Part shown: positions 1-8,129 of the stretch, piece after piece | Layout of the letters: each line of letters starts with the position of its first letter | Position numbering within the stretch: the stretch's first letter is position 1 | Source: Pedobacter sp. Leaf216 | GTDB taxonomy: Bacteria; Bacteroidota; Bacteroidia; Sphingobacteriales; Sphingobacteriaceae | NCBI RefSeq assembly: GCF_001421515.1 | Contig: NZ_LMKM01000007.1 | Location: 272,952 to 336,951 of the forward strand | Reading direction: 5' to 3' | DNA length: 64,000 bases | The notes under the pieces: generated by a model | What the model saw: the letters and a program-made list of their open reading frames with translations, nothing else | Told to the model about the DNA's origin: nothing | Database searches by the model: none | Translations under genes and position numbers: made by a program

Positions 1-440
1 CGACTTCAGAACTATCTACTGCGACTTCAGAACTATCTACTGCGACTTCAGAACTATCAACTGCGACTTCAGAACTATCTACTGCGACTTCAGAACTATC
101 AACTGCGACTTCAGAACTACCTACTGCGACTTCAGAACTATCTACTGCGAGTATAGAACTATCTACTGCGACTTCAGAACTATCTACTGCGACTTCAGAA
201 CTATCAACTGCGACTTCAGAACTATCTACTGCGAGTATAGAACTGTCAACTGCGACTTCAGAACTATCTACTGCGACTTCAGAACTACCTACTGCGACTT
301 CAGAACTACCTACTGCGACTTCAGAACTATCTACTGCGACTTCAGAACTATCTACTGCGACCTCAGAAGTATCTACTGCGACTTCAAAACTATCTACTGC
401 GACTTCAAAACTATCTCCTGCGACTTCAAAACTGTCTAAT
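1..440. repeat. 21-bp tandem repeat array, 21 copies, truncated by window edge
   Basis: Uninterrupted head-to-tail copies of a 21-bp unit (GCGACTTCAGAACTATCTAC plus T). The first copy lacks one base at the window edge and 20 full copies follow at positions 21 to 440. The period never changes, so the array stays in one reading frame. Variants include TCT/TCA and CTA/CTG (silent on the plus strand), ACT-TCA to AGT-ATA twice, TCT to CCT, and GAA to AAA in the last copies. The copies decay toward the right end. The array probably extends to the left of the window. There are no spacers, so it is not a CRISPR. Confidence 0.95.
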
Positions 441-506
441 GCAAGCTTTGAACGGTTAAATGAAAATTTTATAGTATCTCGTTTACAAGATATTCCTTAC
501 CATTAA
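3..506 (+). CDS. Possible 3' end of a repeat protein with 7-residue ATSELST units (partial)
   Basis: On the plus strand the frame through the array has no stop from position 3 to the TAA at 504-506. It would encode about 21 copies of the heptad Ala-Thr-Ser-Glu-Leu-Ser-Thr, then a degenerate tail that still holds a 7-residue rhythm and ends in LQDIPYH. The start lies outside the window. The frame overlaps the convergent GreA-like gene by 38 bp (469-506). The minus strand also has one open frame through the array (VDSSEVA units), and its third codon positions face those of the plus frame, so silent changes do not tell the two apart. I do not recognise a family. It may simply be non-coding repeat DNA that happens to lack stops. 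Confidence 0.3.
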   Translation, partial: TSELSTATSELSTATSELSTATSELSTATSELSTATSELPTATSELSTASIELSTATSELSTATSELSTATSELSTASIELSTATSELSTATSELPTATSELPTATSELSTATSELSTATSEVSTATSKLSTATSKLSPATSKLSNASFERLNENFIVSRLQDIPYH

Positions 507-921
507 ACTTAAAACTTTCATTTAAGGCTTTTCCAATCAAAAACCGCCCAATTGGTGAAGCCTGGGATACTGCAAAGAACTTTTGCCCATCGGTATTAAG
601 TTCACCAGCACTAATGCTGATGTAAAAATTACCTTCTGTAGTTAAAACCAAACTTCCGTTTTTAACCAGGCGATCTGATTCAACATTTTCGATCTGCTGC
701 AGGGCAATTTTCTGCTGACCAGCTTCGTAAAGTAATTTACTGTTGCGGTCCATCTCCTGCTGCATCATTTCGCGCGTAGTTTCATATTTATCTCCCGCGC
801 TACTTTTCGTATCATCATTAGAAGCCTGTCGGGCTTGTTGCAAAGAATATTCAATGTTTTCTATCCGGTTTTGGATAAAGGTTAGGCAAAGCTGGTATAG
901 ATTGGATTTTAATGCAGACAT
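469..921 (-). CDS. GreA/GreB-like family protein
   Basis: 150 residues, close to the 158 of GreA. Residues 1 to about 80 are charged and helical (LQQARQAS, then EMMQQEMDRNSKLL) and would form a coiled-coil hairpin. Residues from about 84 resemble the GreA C-terminal FKBP-like domain, with the typical SPIGRFLIGK stretch at about 122-131 and a hydrophobic strand near the end (EYLVNEI). In true Gre factors the coiled coil enters the RNA polymerase secondary channel and an acidic tip triggers transcript cleavage. Here the N-terminal half is divergent, so cleavage activity is uncertain. Relatives in Bacteroidetes are often mislabelled. The gene is monocistronic or follows the DUF1801 gene, 17 bp upstream on the same strand. 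Confidence 0.7.
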   Translation of the reverse strand: MSALKSNLYQLCLTFIQNRIENIEYSLQQARQASNDDTKSSAGDKYETTREMMQQEMDRNSKLLYEAGQQKIALQQIENVESDRLVKNGSLVLTTEGNFYISISAGELNTDGQKFFAVSQASPIGRFLIGKALNESFKFNGKEYLVNEIL

Positions 922-938
922 GTAATGGTGTAAGATAT

Positions 939-1283
939 TTATTTACGAAGGGCAAACGCCTGTTTTAAGATAGATTCTATTTTCCTTTCAGGAATATCTT
1001 CAAGATGATTGATTAGTAAAATCTTCATTTTGGCTCTCTTCTCTTGCAACAAATCTTCGTGTTCAATTTTATTTCCGTCAACCAAACCAATGTAAGGCTG
1101 ATGAAGTTTTTTATGAGTCCAAAGATAGCAGAACATTTTCCCATTGTGGTAATAAAAAGGCATACCATATTTCCAATGCTCCGTAATATCGGCATAACGC
1201 AATAAAAGCGCCCTCAAATATTGTAGGCAACTTTTAATTGGCTCATCTTTTTGCTCGAAATAATTATCCAGAGGATTTAACAT
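939..1283 (-). CDS. DUF1801 (YdhG-like) domain protein
   Basis: 114 residues in a single compact domain. The pattern of an N-terminal helix, then EHWKYGMPFYYHNGKMFCYLWTHK-type strands with several aromatic residues, then IGLVDG, then a C-terminal helix is that of the DUF1801 fold. The family is related to the frataxin-like YdhG/YjbR group and its biochemical role is unknown. The ATG at 1281-1283 is the only plausible start. The gene is 17 bp upstream of the GreA-like gene on the same strand, so the two may be cotranscribed. Upstream lies the large repeat block. Confidence 0.75.
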   Translation of the reverse strand: MLNPLDNYFEQKDEPIKSCLQYLRALLLRYADITEHWKYGMPFYYHNGKMFCYLWTHKKLHQPYIGLVDGNKIEHEDLLQEKRAKMKILLINHLEDIPERKIESILKQAFALRK

Positions 1284-2957
1284 ATATTAAATAATTAGAA
1301 AGATCGTTATTTCTAACGAAGTGAAGAAATCTTTTAAATCCTACGTAGTCCTCGTTTATAAAGGGGATTGTTGAGATTCGCATTTCTAATGCGATAAAGT
1401 AATTTCCAGTTACATGCTCACATTAGATTTAAAGAGATCTTTTGATAGAGAGATTGCTTTCGGCTCGCTCTCCCCAGCATAAAAGCTATGAAGGATTTTT
1501 TGTGATAACAAATCCAAAGATCTCTCCACTACGGTCGAGATGACGGATGAAAGCATCCCCTCATAGTTTCAGAAGAATTAACTTACAGATGCCTGTATCT
1601 GCCCCTCGCTATTTCCTCCCTGCTATCGGGCATAGGAAATGATGGAAGGAGAAAACATTAAAGCTTTATCATTACCTTTTTCTTTCATCGTTGCATTGAG
1701 GCAGCACACACTTTCCGCCCCCTTCGGCGGAACTTGTGCTGACGACCAAAAAGCTTTAAAGGATTTATCCGACATCAGTTCCAAGCCTTTCAGTTATGCC
1801 TTATTGTTTGTTGTTTTTATAGGTAGTCATGCTTTCGCTGCGCTCAGGTTGGTTACCTTTTTATCAAGAAAAAGGTAAGAGCCCCCTCGGCGGCGGTGAG
1901 CCGAGGCAAGACTAAGCGAAGCGAAAATATAGCAATTGAATTACGATTCCCGCATGCGCGGGAATGACGACCGTATTAAAAACTACAAAGATTGCTTCGG
2001 CTCGCCCTTTCCCTGCCTCGCAATGACGGATTCAACGTTTTCCTTGCATCATGCTATTTAAACCTCGCTATCTGCGCCTCGCTATATGCTCCCTGCTTTC
2101 CGGCATAGGAAATGATGGAAGGAGAAAACGTTAAAAGCTTTATCGTTACCTTTAATTATATCGATGCATTGAGGCAGCACACACTTTCCGCCCCCTTCGG
2201 CGGAACTTGTGCTGACGACCAAAAAGCTTTAACGAATTTATCCGACATCAGTTCCAAGCCTTAAAGTAAGAGCCTTTCGGTTGCCAACCGAGGCAAGCCC
2301 GAGCATAGCGACCGCATTACGATTCCCGCATGCGCGAGAATGACGACCGTGTTAGGAACAATACTAGAAAGATTGCTTCGGCTCGCTCTATCCCAGCCTT
2401 ACAATTACGGATTTATGGTAATAACAAATCCAAAGATCTCTCCACTACGGTCAAGATGACGGATGAATGCATCCCCTCATAGTTTCAGAAGAAGTAACTT
2501 ACGGATGCCTGTATCTGCCACTCGCTATTTCCTCCCTGCTATCGGGCATAGGAAATGATGGAAGGAGAAAACGTTAAAGCTTTATCAATACCTTTTTCTT
2601 TATAATAGCATTAAGGCAGCACACACTTTCCGCCCCCTTCGGCGGAACTTGCAAAAAGCTTTAACGAATTTATCCGACATCAGTTCCAAGCCTTGGACTT
2701 TTGTTACTTTTGGGCCAAGCCAAAAGTAAAAGCCCTTCGGTGGCCAACCGAGGCAAGCCCGAGCGTAGCGAAAGCATAGCGACCGCATTACGATTCCCGC
2801 ATGCGCGAGAATGACGACCGTATTAGAAACATTACTAGAAAGATTGCTTCAGCTCGCTCTCCCCCATCTTCGCAATGACGGATTTAACGCATTCCCTGTA
2901 CTCTCCCCAGCCTCACAATAACGAATTTATAGTAATAGCAAATCCAAAGATTTCATC
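1284..2957. repeat. Gene-free block of three large composite direct repeats
   Basis: No convincing gene in 1.67 kb. Three related units follow one another at about 1505-2035, 2071-2415 and 2421-2895. Each has a core carrying GATGGAAGGAGAAAAC, then GGCAGCACACACTTTCCGCC, then TATCCGACATCAGTTCCAAG. After the core come a GCCGAGGCAAG-type stretch, a hairpin segment (ATTCCCGC-ATGC-GCGGGAAT or a variant) and a GATTGCTTCGGCTCGC/GCAATGACGG palindrome half. The 1505-1789 and 2421-2694 cores differ in length by one 11-bp deletion. Short open frames here (1639-1878 plus, 2600-2788 minus) are repeat by-products. Confidence 0.9.
1946..1965. repeat. Stem-loop ATTCCCGC-ATGC-GCGGGAAT (repeated three times in the block)
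   Basis: Perfect 8-bp arms around a 4-base loop. The same segment recurs near 2317-2336 and 2792-2811, where one G of the right arm is changed to A (GCGAGAAT). It is followed each time by GACGACCGT. It marks the third module of each composite repeat unit. Confidence 0.85.
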
Positions 2958-3533
2958 CTACCCTTCTATCCACCTCACCTTATCTTCCATCGGAGTTCTG
3001 TTCGGTGCCCATGGTTTCTCATTATGATAACCCATATAAAATAAACCAATGCACTTTTCATTTTCGGCAAGACTTAAAAATTCGCCTAAATCATCAATCA
3101 ACGGTGGCGAACTCCAGTACGCGCCAACCTGTAAACTTTCGGCCGTTATCGCCATATTCTGTACCGCACATGATACAGCAGCTAATTCTTCCCACTCCGG
3201 TATTTTACCACTTAACTGCATATTAATGGCTATAATGCAATCAGCCTGACTTGTTTTCTCGGCAAAACTATCGTACTTTTTCTGTAAGAACTGTTGCGGA
3301 CTAACCAGCTCTTTATATAACCTCCCCAGTTCTTCACCAAGTTTGGCTAATCCAGCCTTTCTAATCACCACAAAACGCCAGGGCTGCGTTAATTTGTGTG
3401 TAGGTGCATAATTAGCTGTCTCTAAAATCTGGTTGATTACCTGAACCGGGATTTCTTTTTTTATATAGCTTGCAGGAAAAATACTGCGACGTTCTTTTAT
3501 AACTTTTGAAACGATATCGTATGTTGTACTCAT
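2958..3533 (-). CDS. Nitroreductase family protein (FMN-dependent, YdjA-like)
   Basis: 191 residues, the size of compact nitroreductases such as YdjA. Residues 14-17 (ERRS) form the typical N-terminal Arg-Arg-Ser FMN phosphate site. ANYAPTHKLTQPWRF at about 40-54 matches the FMN-ring segment. ACxxQNM-type helices and GAYWSSP follow, and the GLFYMGY strand near residue 165 is usual for the family. Members use NAD(P)H to reduce nitro compounds, quinones or other small molecules as cytosolic dimers; the physiological substrate cannot be read here. The ATG at 3531-3533 is well placed. The gene stands alone, with the repeat block downstream. Confidence 0.88.
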   Translation of the reverse strand: MSTTYDIVSKVIKERRSIFPASYIKKEIPVQVINQILETANYAPTHKLTQPWRFVVIRKAGLAKLGEELGRLYKELVSPQQFLQKKYDSFAEKTSQADCIIAINMQLSGKIPEWEELAAVSCAVQNMAITAESLQVGAYWSSPPLIDDLGEFLSLAENEKCIGLFYMGYHNEKPWAPNRTPMEDKVRWIEG

Positions 3534-3644
3534 GTGGTAAATATAAGCTAAAAGGCAGAAGGTATAAGAAAGAAGGCAACAACTCCAAAAGTTTTGACGT
3601 TCCCTTAACTGAATCTTAAACTAAATAACTGCAAACCCTTAACT

Positions 3645-4199
3645 TCAAACTGAAAGCTGTTTCCTGATCTGTTTAACCTTCGCAAAAAAGCCGATACTTT
3701 CTTTATCCACCAAAAAATCCATCGTTTGTAAAAGCTCCTCCTTTATCCAATCGTGTTTGGCATTTAAATTGGCCAAAATGTTTAAACAATGTGATTTTAT
3801 AGCCACAGGAATTTTCTCGTCGATTAACCAGGCAAAAACAATTTCCACTAAATGATCCGTATTGTAATCGGCAATAATTTCTTTAAGTGCTTTTGAAGCA
3901 TTTCTTTTAGTTATAAAAGCCAGGATTTTAACATAATGCCTTAAAGCAGATAAATTGGTTTGTTGAGGAAATTTTTCTAAGAAATAATGCGTGTAAGGTA
4001 AAAATCTTTCCTGATGATGAGTAAATACATTTTCTAAAATCCATGCGGCCCTAAAACCGATCTGTTCATCATGGTAAAAACTTAAATCAATCAAATCTTT
4101 CACCGAAAAGGTTTCTTCAGAAGCAATAGCGGCTAATTTTTTTACCTTACTTTTTTGCAGCGTTGTTTTTATGTTTTCGAGCAAGAGATCTGATTGCAT
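3645..4199 (-). CDS. Hypothetical HEAT-like helical repeat protein
   Basis: 184 residues, no signal peptide and no membrane segment. The sequence is a run of amphipathic helix pairs (FRAAWILENVF, LRHYVKILAFITKRN, HLVEIVFAWLIDEKIPVAIKSHCLNILANL) like HEAT or armadillo repeats. Such proteins usually act as binding scaffolds; no partner is suggested by the neighbours. I do not recognise a named family. The start ATG at 4197-4199 is the natural one. Confidence 0.6.
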   Translation of the reverse strand: MQSDLLLENIKTTLQKSKVKKLAAIASEETFSVKDLIDLSFYHDEQIGFRAAWILENVFTHHQERFLPYTHYFLEKFPQQTNLSALRHYVKILAFITKRNASKALKEIIADYNTDHLVEIVFAWLIDEKIPVAIKSHCLNILANLNAKHDWIKEELLQTMDFLVDKESIGFFAKVKQIRKQLSV

Positions 4200-4531
4200 A
4201 AAACGAAAATATATTTTTTACCGGATAAAACCTCACATCATCCAGAAATGTGAACAGTTAATAAAATGATTTGGGCGTTACCCAAGCTGCACAAGGGTCG
4301 GGCTTTTTCAGGGCTTCGCTTTGCTCCGGTACCGATGAAGCCTGTAAAACAAGCAAGCATACCGTAATTTAATAAAAACAGGGGTGCTTAATCGGCACTG
4401 AACCCTTACAATCCCTAACGCAAAACCCACTCCCTGATAAAAATTACATAAACCTCGCAGGTTATAAACAGTGCTGACGCTATGAGGCCATAAAGCCAAT
4501 TATTCCGGTTAAACCTACGAGGTTTAGTTGT
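4200..4531. other. Intergenic spacer with repeat-family DNA, no gene
   Basis: 332 bp. It holds a GGGTCGGGCTTTTTCAGGGC / GCTCCGGTACCGATGAAGC segment around 4290-4345, akin to the second dispersed intergenic repeat family seen at 18077, 30260, 50130, 53587 and 59680. A 63-codon open frame on the minus strand (4308-4499) has repeat-like composition and is rejected. Confidence 0.6.
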
Positions 4532-5212
4532 TTAATGCTCCGGCACAAAAGATTTATTTCCAAAAATATCTGTTTTAAAAATCCCAATCTTTTTACCGTT
4601 AACATCTTCTACAACAGTATTGCCAAATACATCTTTTTTATACTTAGCAATCACATTTCCATGGTCATCTTCAACAACCGTTTCGCCAAACGAGTTATTT
4701 TTCTGCTTGCCTATTACCTTGCCCTCACCGTTTTCTATGGTAATATTGCCCGAAATATCTGTTTTATAAACGTTCAGAACCTGGCCACGATCGTTTTCAA
4801 TAATCGTATTGCCAAAAATATCTGCCTTTTGTTTTAACGTAACTTCCGTTTTTCCATCTCCAGGCACTAAACCACCTAAAGGTTTTGGCACCAGGTTTTC
4901 TTCGCGTTCACTTTCTAATACCGTATTGCCAAAAAAATCTTTTTTTTGTGTACCTACAGTTTTTCCGGCTTCATTTTCCAATATTGTATTGCCAAAAAAA
5001 TCCTGCTTTTGCTTCGCTATGGTTTTACCATCTTTATCTACAATAATGGTTTTTCCAAAAAAGTCTTTCTTCTGTTTACCTATGGTCTTATCTTTCGAAT
5101 CAACCAGAATCGTATCACCAAAAAAATCTACTTTATACTTGTACTGGGATTCCTGGCCATAAGCCACGACGGAAATTGTAGACATTATAATGCCTAGTGT
5201 TAATTTTTTCAT
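4532..5212 (-). CDS. Secreted protein built of 21-residue KDFFGNT repeats
   Basis: 226 residues. A signal peptide (about 1-20, ending VVAYGQ) is followed by about nine copies of a 21-residue unit of the type K-D-F-F-G-N-T-I-(V/I)-E-N-xx-G-K-x-I-G-K-Q-K. The only break is a 15-residue insert (about 107-121, LVPKPLGGLVPGDGK) in the fourth unit. The last unit stops after DIFGNKSF. Each unit alternates a FGNT turn with two short strands, which suggests a beta-hairpin solenoid somewhat like YD or WG repeats; this is inference. No catalytic residues are visible and the family is not known to me. The protein is probably periplasmic or surface-exposed. The gene is divergent from the ABC-F gene. Confidence 0.75.
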   Translation of the reverse strand: MKKLTLGIIMSTISVVAYGQESQYKYKVDFFGDTILVDSKDKTIGKQKKDFFGKTIIVDKDGKTIAKQKQDFFGNTILENEAGKTVGTQKKDFFGNTVLESEREENLVPKPLGGLVPGDGKTEVTLKQKADIFGNTIIENDRGQVLNVYKTDISGNITIENGEGKVIGKQKNNSFGETVVEDDHGNVIAKYKKDVFGNTVVEDVNGKKIGIFKTDIFGNKSFVPEH

Positions 5213-5522
5213 ATTGATTTCATTTTGTGTGTAGCACTAAAATACAAAACAACGTGAAGAAAAAAGCATACTGAAAATATATTAATCTTTTTTAATTTGA
5301 GTGGTGCGCAACCTGCCAAAAGCTCCTCCCCTTTGTAAAATAAACCCGGTAGCAGCGAACACGAAGTACAACGAATAAAGCGTATAACGGGACGGTATTT
5401 GCCAAAAAGAACAGAAACCATCATTTTCCCGTTTTTAACCATTACGATTTCAAGATCAGCAACCAAATACCTTTTTACCGTCAACCTTTTTGTATATCTT
5501 TGCGCCTTATTTCAATTACAGC
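5213..5522. other. Divergent spacer between the repeat protein and ABC-F gene
   Basis: 310 bp with no convincing gene. A 91-codon minus-strand frame (5209-5484) lacks family features and covers the expected promoter region, so I reject it. The right end carries the promoter-like element of the ABC-F gene. Confidence 0.6.
5495..5502 (+). promoter_or_regulatory. Bacteroidetes -7 element TATCTTTG upstream of the ABC-F gene
   Basis: TATCTTTG matches TAnnTTTG exactly. No clear TTTG at -33 is seen, only a T-rich stretch. The transcript would start near 5509, downstream of the ATG at 5490, which favours the ATG at 5523 as the real start. Confidence 0.5.
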
Positions 5523-7145
5523 ATGATTTCAGTTTCTAATTTATCATTACGGTACGGCAAGCGCACACTATTTGAAGATGTTAACCTAAAATTTACCCAG
5601 GGCAACTGCTATGGCGTAATTGGGGCTAACGGTGCAGGTAAATCTACTTTTCTAAAAATTTTATCTGGAGAAGTTAATCAAACTTCCGGTAGCGTTGCTT
5701 TTACACCAGGCGAAAGAATGGCGGTTTTAAAACAAAACCACTACGAATTTGATGAGTTTTCGGTATTAGAAACAGTAATGATCGGACATAAAGAACTTTA
5801 TGCCATCATGAAAGAAAAAGATGCCATTTACATGAAAGAAGATTTTACCGAGAAAGATGGCGAACGCGCCGGAGAACTGGAAAATCTTTTTGCAGAAATG
5901 GACGGTTGGAACATGGAAAGCAACGCTGCAACCATGTTAAGCAACTTAGGCATTACCGAAGATAACCACCATAAATTACTAAAAGAGCTTGATAATACAC
6001 AAAAAGTACGTGTATTATTGGCGCAGGCCTTATTCGGTAATCCAGATATTTTGCTACTGGATGAGCCTACCAACGATTTGGACATTGAAACCATTGCCTG
6101 GTTAGAAAACTTTTTGGCCGATTACCAGAATATAGTATTGGTGGTATCTCACGACAGGCACTTTTTAGATGCTGTATGTACCCACATTGTGGATATCGAT
6201 TTCGCGAAAATGAGTATCTACACCGGTAACTATACCTTCTGGTACGAATCCAGTCAGTTGGCATTAAAACAACGCAGCGACCAGAACAAGAAGATGGAAG
6301 ATAAGGTAAAAGAGCTGCAGGAATTTATCCGCAGGTTTAGTGCCAATGCATCTAAATCGAAACAAGCTACCTCGCGTAAGAAAGCCCTCGATAAAATCGA
6401 TATTACCGAAATTAAAGCATCAAGCAGAAAATATCCTGCAATTATATTTAACAACACAGGCCGCGAAGCAGGCGATCAGATTTTACAGGTAGAAAACCTT
6501 GGTAAAAACGGGAACGAAGGCATTTTATTCGATAAAGTTACTTTTATGGTAAACAAAGGCGATAAAATTGCCGTATTGTCTCAAAATAGCTTAGCAACAG
6601 CCGCATTTTACGATGTTTTAACCGGTAGAGATACCGACCATAGAGGAGAATTTAAATGGGGTGTAACCATCAGTACTGCTGATATACCGAATGATAACTC
6701 TGAATATTTTGCCGGCAAGGATGAAAATCTCGTTGATTGGTTACGCGAATATTCGGGCACCGAAGCTGATGAACAGTTTGTACGCAGTTTCTTAGGCCGT
6801 ATGTTATTTTCAGGCGAAGAAGTACTTAAAAATGTTAAAGTACTATCAGGTGGTGAGAAAATGCGTTGCATGTTCTCCAGGATGATGTTGCAGCAAGCCA
6901 ACCTATTGATGTTTGATGAACCTACGAATCACCTTGATTTAGAATCCATAGAGGCATTGAACAATGGCATGAAAGATTTTAAAGGTGCCATATTGTTTAC
7001 CTCACGAGATCACCAGTTAACAGAAACTGTTGCCAACCGCATTATCGAAATTACGCCAAAAGGAACCATTGATAAGTTAATGACTTATGATGAATACATT
7101 AACAGCAGCGATGTTGCCAAATTAAGAGAACAAATGTATTCTTAA
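5523..7145 (+). CDS. ABC-F family ATPase (YbiT/YkpA-like)
   Basis: 540 residues from the ATG at 5523, the usual ABC-F length. It has two ATP-binding cassettes joined by a charged linker and no membrane part. ABC-F proteins act on the ribosome (translation factors or antibiotic protection); the subfamily resembles E. coli YbiT. Cassette 1 has Walker A GANGAGKST (34-42) and Walker B LLLDEPTNDLD, but its signature LSGGQ is replaced by LDNTQK. Cassette 2 has a clean VLSGGEK signature and LMFDEPTNHLD, but its Walker A is replaced by LSQNSLATAA without the lysine. The dimer would therefore have one complete ATP site and one degraded one. An in-frame ATG at 5490 is too early: it lies inside the promoter. 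Confidence 0.92.
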   Translation: MISVSNLSLRYGKRTLFEDVNLKFTQGNCYGVIGANGAGKSTFLKILSGEVNQTSGSVAFTPGERMAVLKQNHYEFDEFSVLETVMIGHKELYAIMKEKDAIYMKEDFTEKDGERAGELENLFAEMDGWNMESNAATMLSNLGITEDNHHKLLKELDNTQKVRVLLAQALFGNPDILLLDEPTNDLDIETIAWLENFLADYQNIVLVVSHDRHFLDAVCTHIVDIDFAKMSIYTGNYTFWYESSQLALKQRSDQNKKMEDKVKELQEFIRRFSANASKSKQATSRKKALDKIDITEIKASSRKYPAIIFNNTGREAGDQILQVENLGKNGNEGILFDKVTFMVNKGDKIAVLSQNSLATAAFYDVLTGRDTDHRGEFKWGVTISTADIPNDNSEYFAGKDENLVDWLREYSGTEADEQFVRSFLGRMLFSGEEVLKNVKVLSGGEKMRCMFSRMMLQQANLLMFDEPTNHLDLESIEALNNGMKDFKGAILFTSRDHQLTETVANRIIEITPKGTIDKLMTYDEYINSSDVAKLREQMYS

Positions 7146-7167
7146 ATTTCATTTAAGATATTGTTTT

Positions 7168-7199
7168 AAAGCCACATGTTTACATGTGGCTTTTTTTAT
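7168..7199 (+). terminator. Rho-independent terminator of the ABC-F gene
   Basis: Arms GCCACATGT and ACATGTGGC (with flanking A/T pairs) around a 2-base loop, followed directly by seven T. It lies 25 bp after the ABC-F stop. Confidence 0.92.
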
Positions 7200-7310
7200 A
7201 TAAAAAAACCAAGCTGGTGTAGCGTTTTCATTCCATTAATCGTTTTACAAGAAAAAAGCGTTAATGGCCATTAACCAATTTTGTTCATAAAATTGATTTA
7301 TAACATTAAA

Positions 7311-8006
7311 ATGAAAACTAATTTGAAAAACTTTAGCACTACGACAAAAATTATACTCTCTCTTATTGCAATTACATTAACTATATCAGCTTGTAAAAAA
7401 GACTTTAACAGCGATCCGATTGAAGCTGCAGGTATTGGTTTCATACACGCATCGCCAGGAACAGCTGCCTTGGATTTTATTTTAGACAACCAAAAAGTAA
7501 ACAGTTTTACTTACACTAAAGATTTAGGGTATTACGCCGCTTACCCAGGAACAAGATTGGTTGGGGTTGCCAAAAAAGATTCATTAAAATATTTAACCAC
7601 AGCTACAGCTACTTTAAAATCAGGATCATTTTATTCGGTTTTCGTAGTGGATACTTTAAAATCGACAAAACTTTTAATTTTAGAAGATGATTTAAAAGCA
7701 CCAGAAACCGATAAGGCAAAAGTTCGCTTTGTAAACTTAAGTCCGGGTTCTGCACCATTTGATTTAGCTATTTCAGGTACAGAGACACCTTTATTTACTG
7801 CAAAGGCATTTAAAGAGTTTACTACTTTTAGCAACATTACACCAAACGATAGTTATACCTTTCAGTTAAAACAAGGCGGTACAGTTAAAGTAAGCTTACC
7901 AGCTGTTAAAATTGAAAAAGGAAAAATTTATACCATTTGGGCAAAAGGCCTATCAAGCAAAACTGATAGTACCGGAGTTGGATTATCAGTAATGACAAAC
8001 AAATAA
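7311..8006 (+). CDS. DUF4397 domain lipoprotein
   Basis: 231 residues from the ATG at 7311; an ATG 30 bp upstream would only add MFIKLIYNIK and spoil the signal. The lipoprotein signal ends in LTISAC with the lipidated Cys at about residue 28, followed by KKD. Two similar halves follow (GFIHASPGTAALDFILD and VRFVNLSPGSAPFDLAISG), as in DUF4397, a secreted beta-sandwich domain of unknown ligand found on the Bacteroidetes surface. The gene stands between two terminators, so it is probably transcribed alone. Confidence 0.85.
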   Translation: MKTNLKNFSTTTKIILSLIAITLTISACKKDFNSDPIEAAGIGFIHASPGTAALDFILDNQKVNSFTYTKDLGYYAAYPGTRLVGVAKKDSLKYLTTATATLKSGSFYSVFVVDTLKSTKLLILEDDLKAPETDKAKVRFVNLSPGSAPFDLAISGTETPLFTAKAFKEFTTFSNITPNDSYTFQLKQGGTVKVSLPAVKIEKGKIYTIWAKGLSSKTDSTGVGLSVMTNK

Positions 8007-8040
8007 AATCATTTAACACTACCTGTTGAAAAGAAAATTG

Positions 8041-8073
8041 ACACCACTCAAAAAATTGGGTGGTGTTATTTTC
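8041..8073 (+). terminator. Terminator-like hairpin after the DUF4397 gene
   Basis: Arms ACACCAC (8041-8047) and GTGGTGT (8060-8066) with extra A/T pairing inside the loop, followed by TATTTTCTT. It sits 35 bp after the DUF4397 stop. Confidence 0.75.
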
Positions 8074-8129
8074 TTAAATTTGCAATCAATTAACCATGAT
8101 AAACCGCTAAAAAATAGTCCTTTACAAGG

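Noticed and set aside
1..440. CRISPR array
   Set aside because: The repeats abut directly with no spacers and the unit is coding-length (21 bp). No cas genes are present.
1639..1878. 79-codon open frame on the plus strand inside the repeat block
   Set aside because: It overlaps the composite repeat core and the copies at 2071 and 2421 do not keep the same frame. No family features.
4308..4499. 63-codon minus-strand frame
   Set aside because: Lies in repeat-family DNA and has no recognisable domain.
5209..5484. 91-codon minus-strand frame upstream of the ABC-F gene
   Set aside because: Covers the promoter region, contains an odd Cys-rich composition and no domain.
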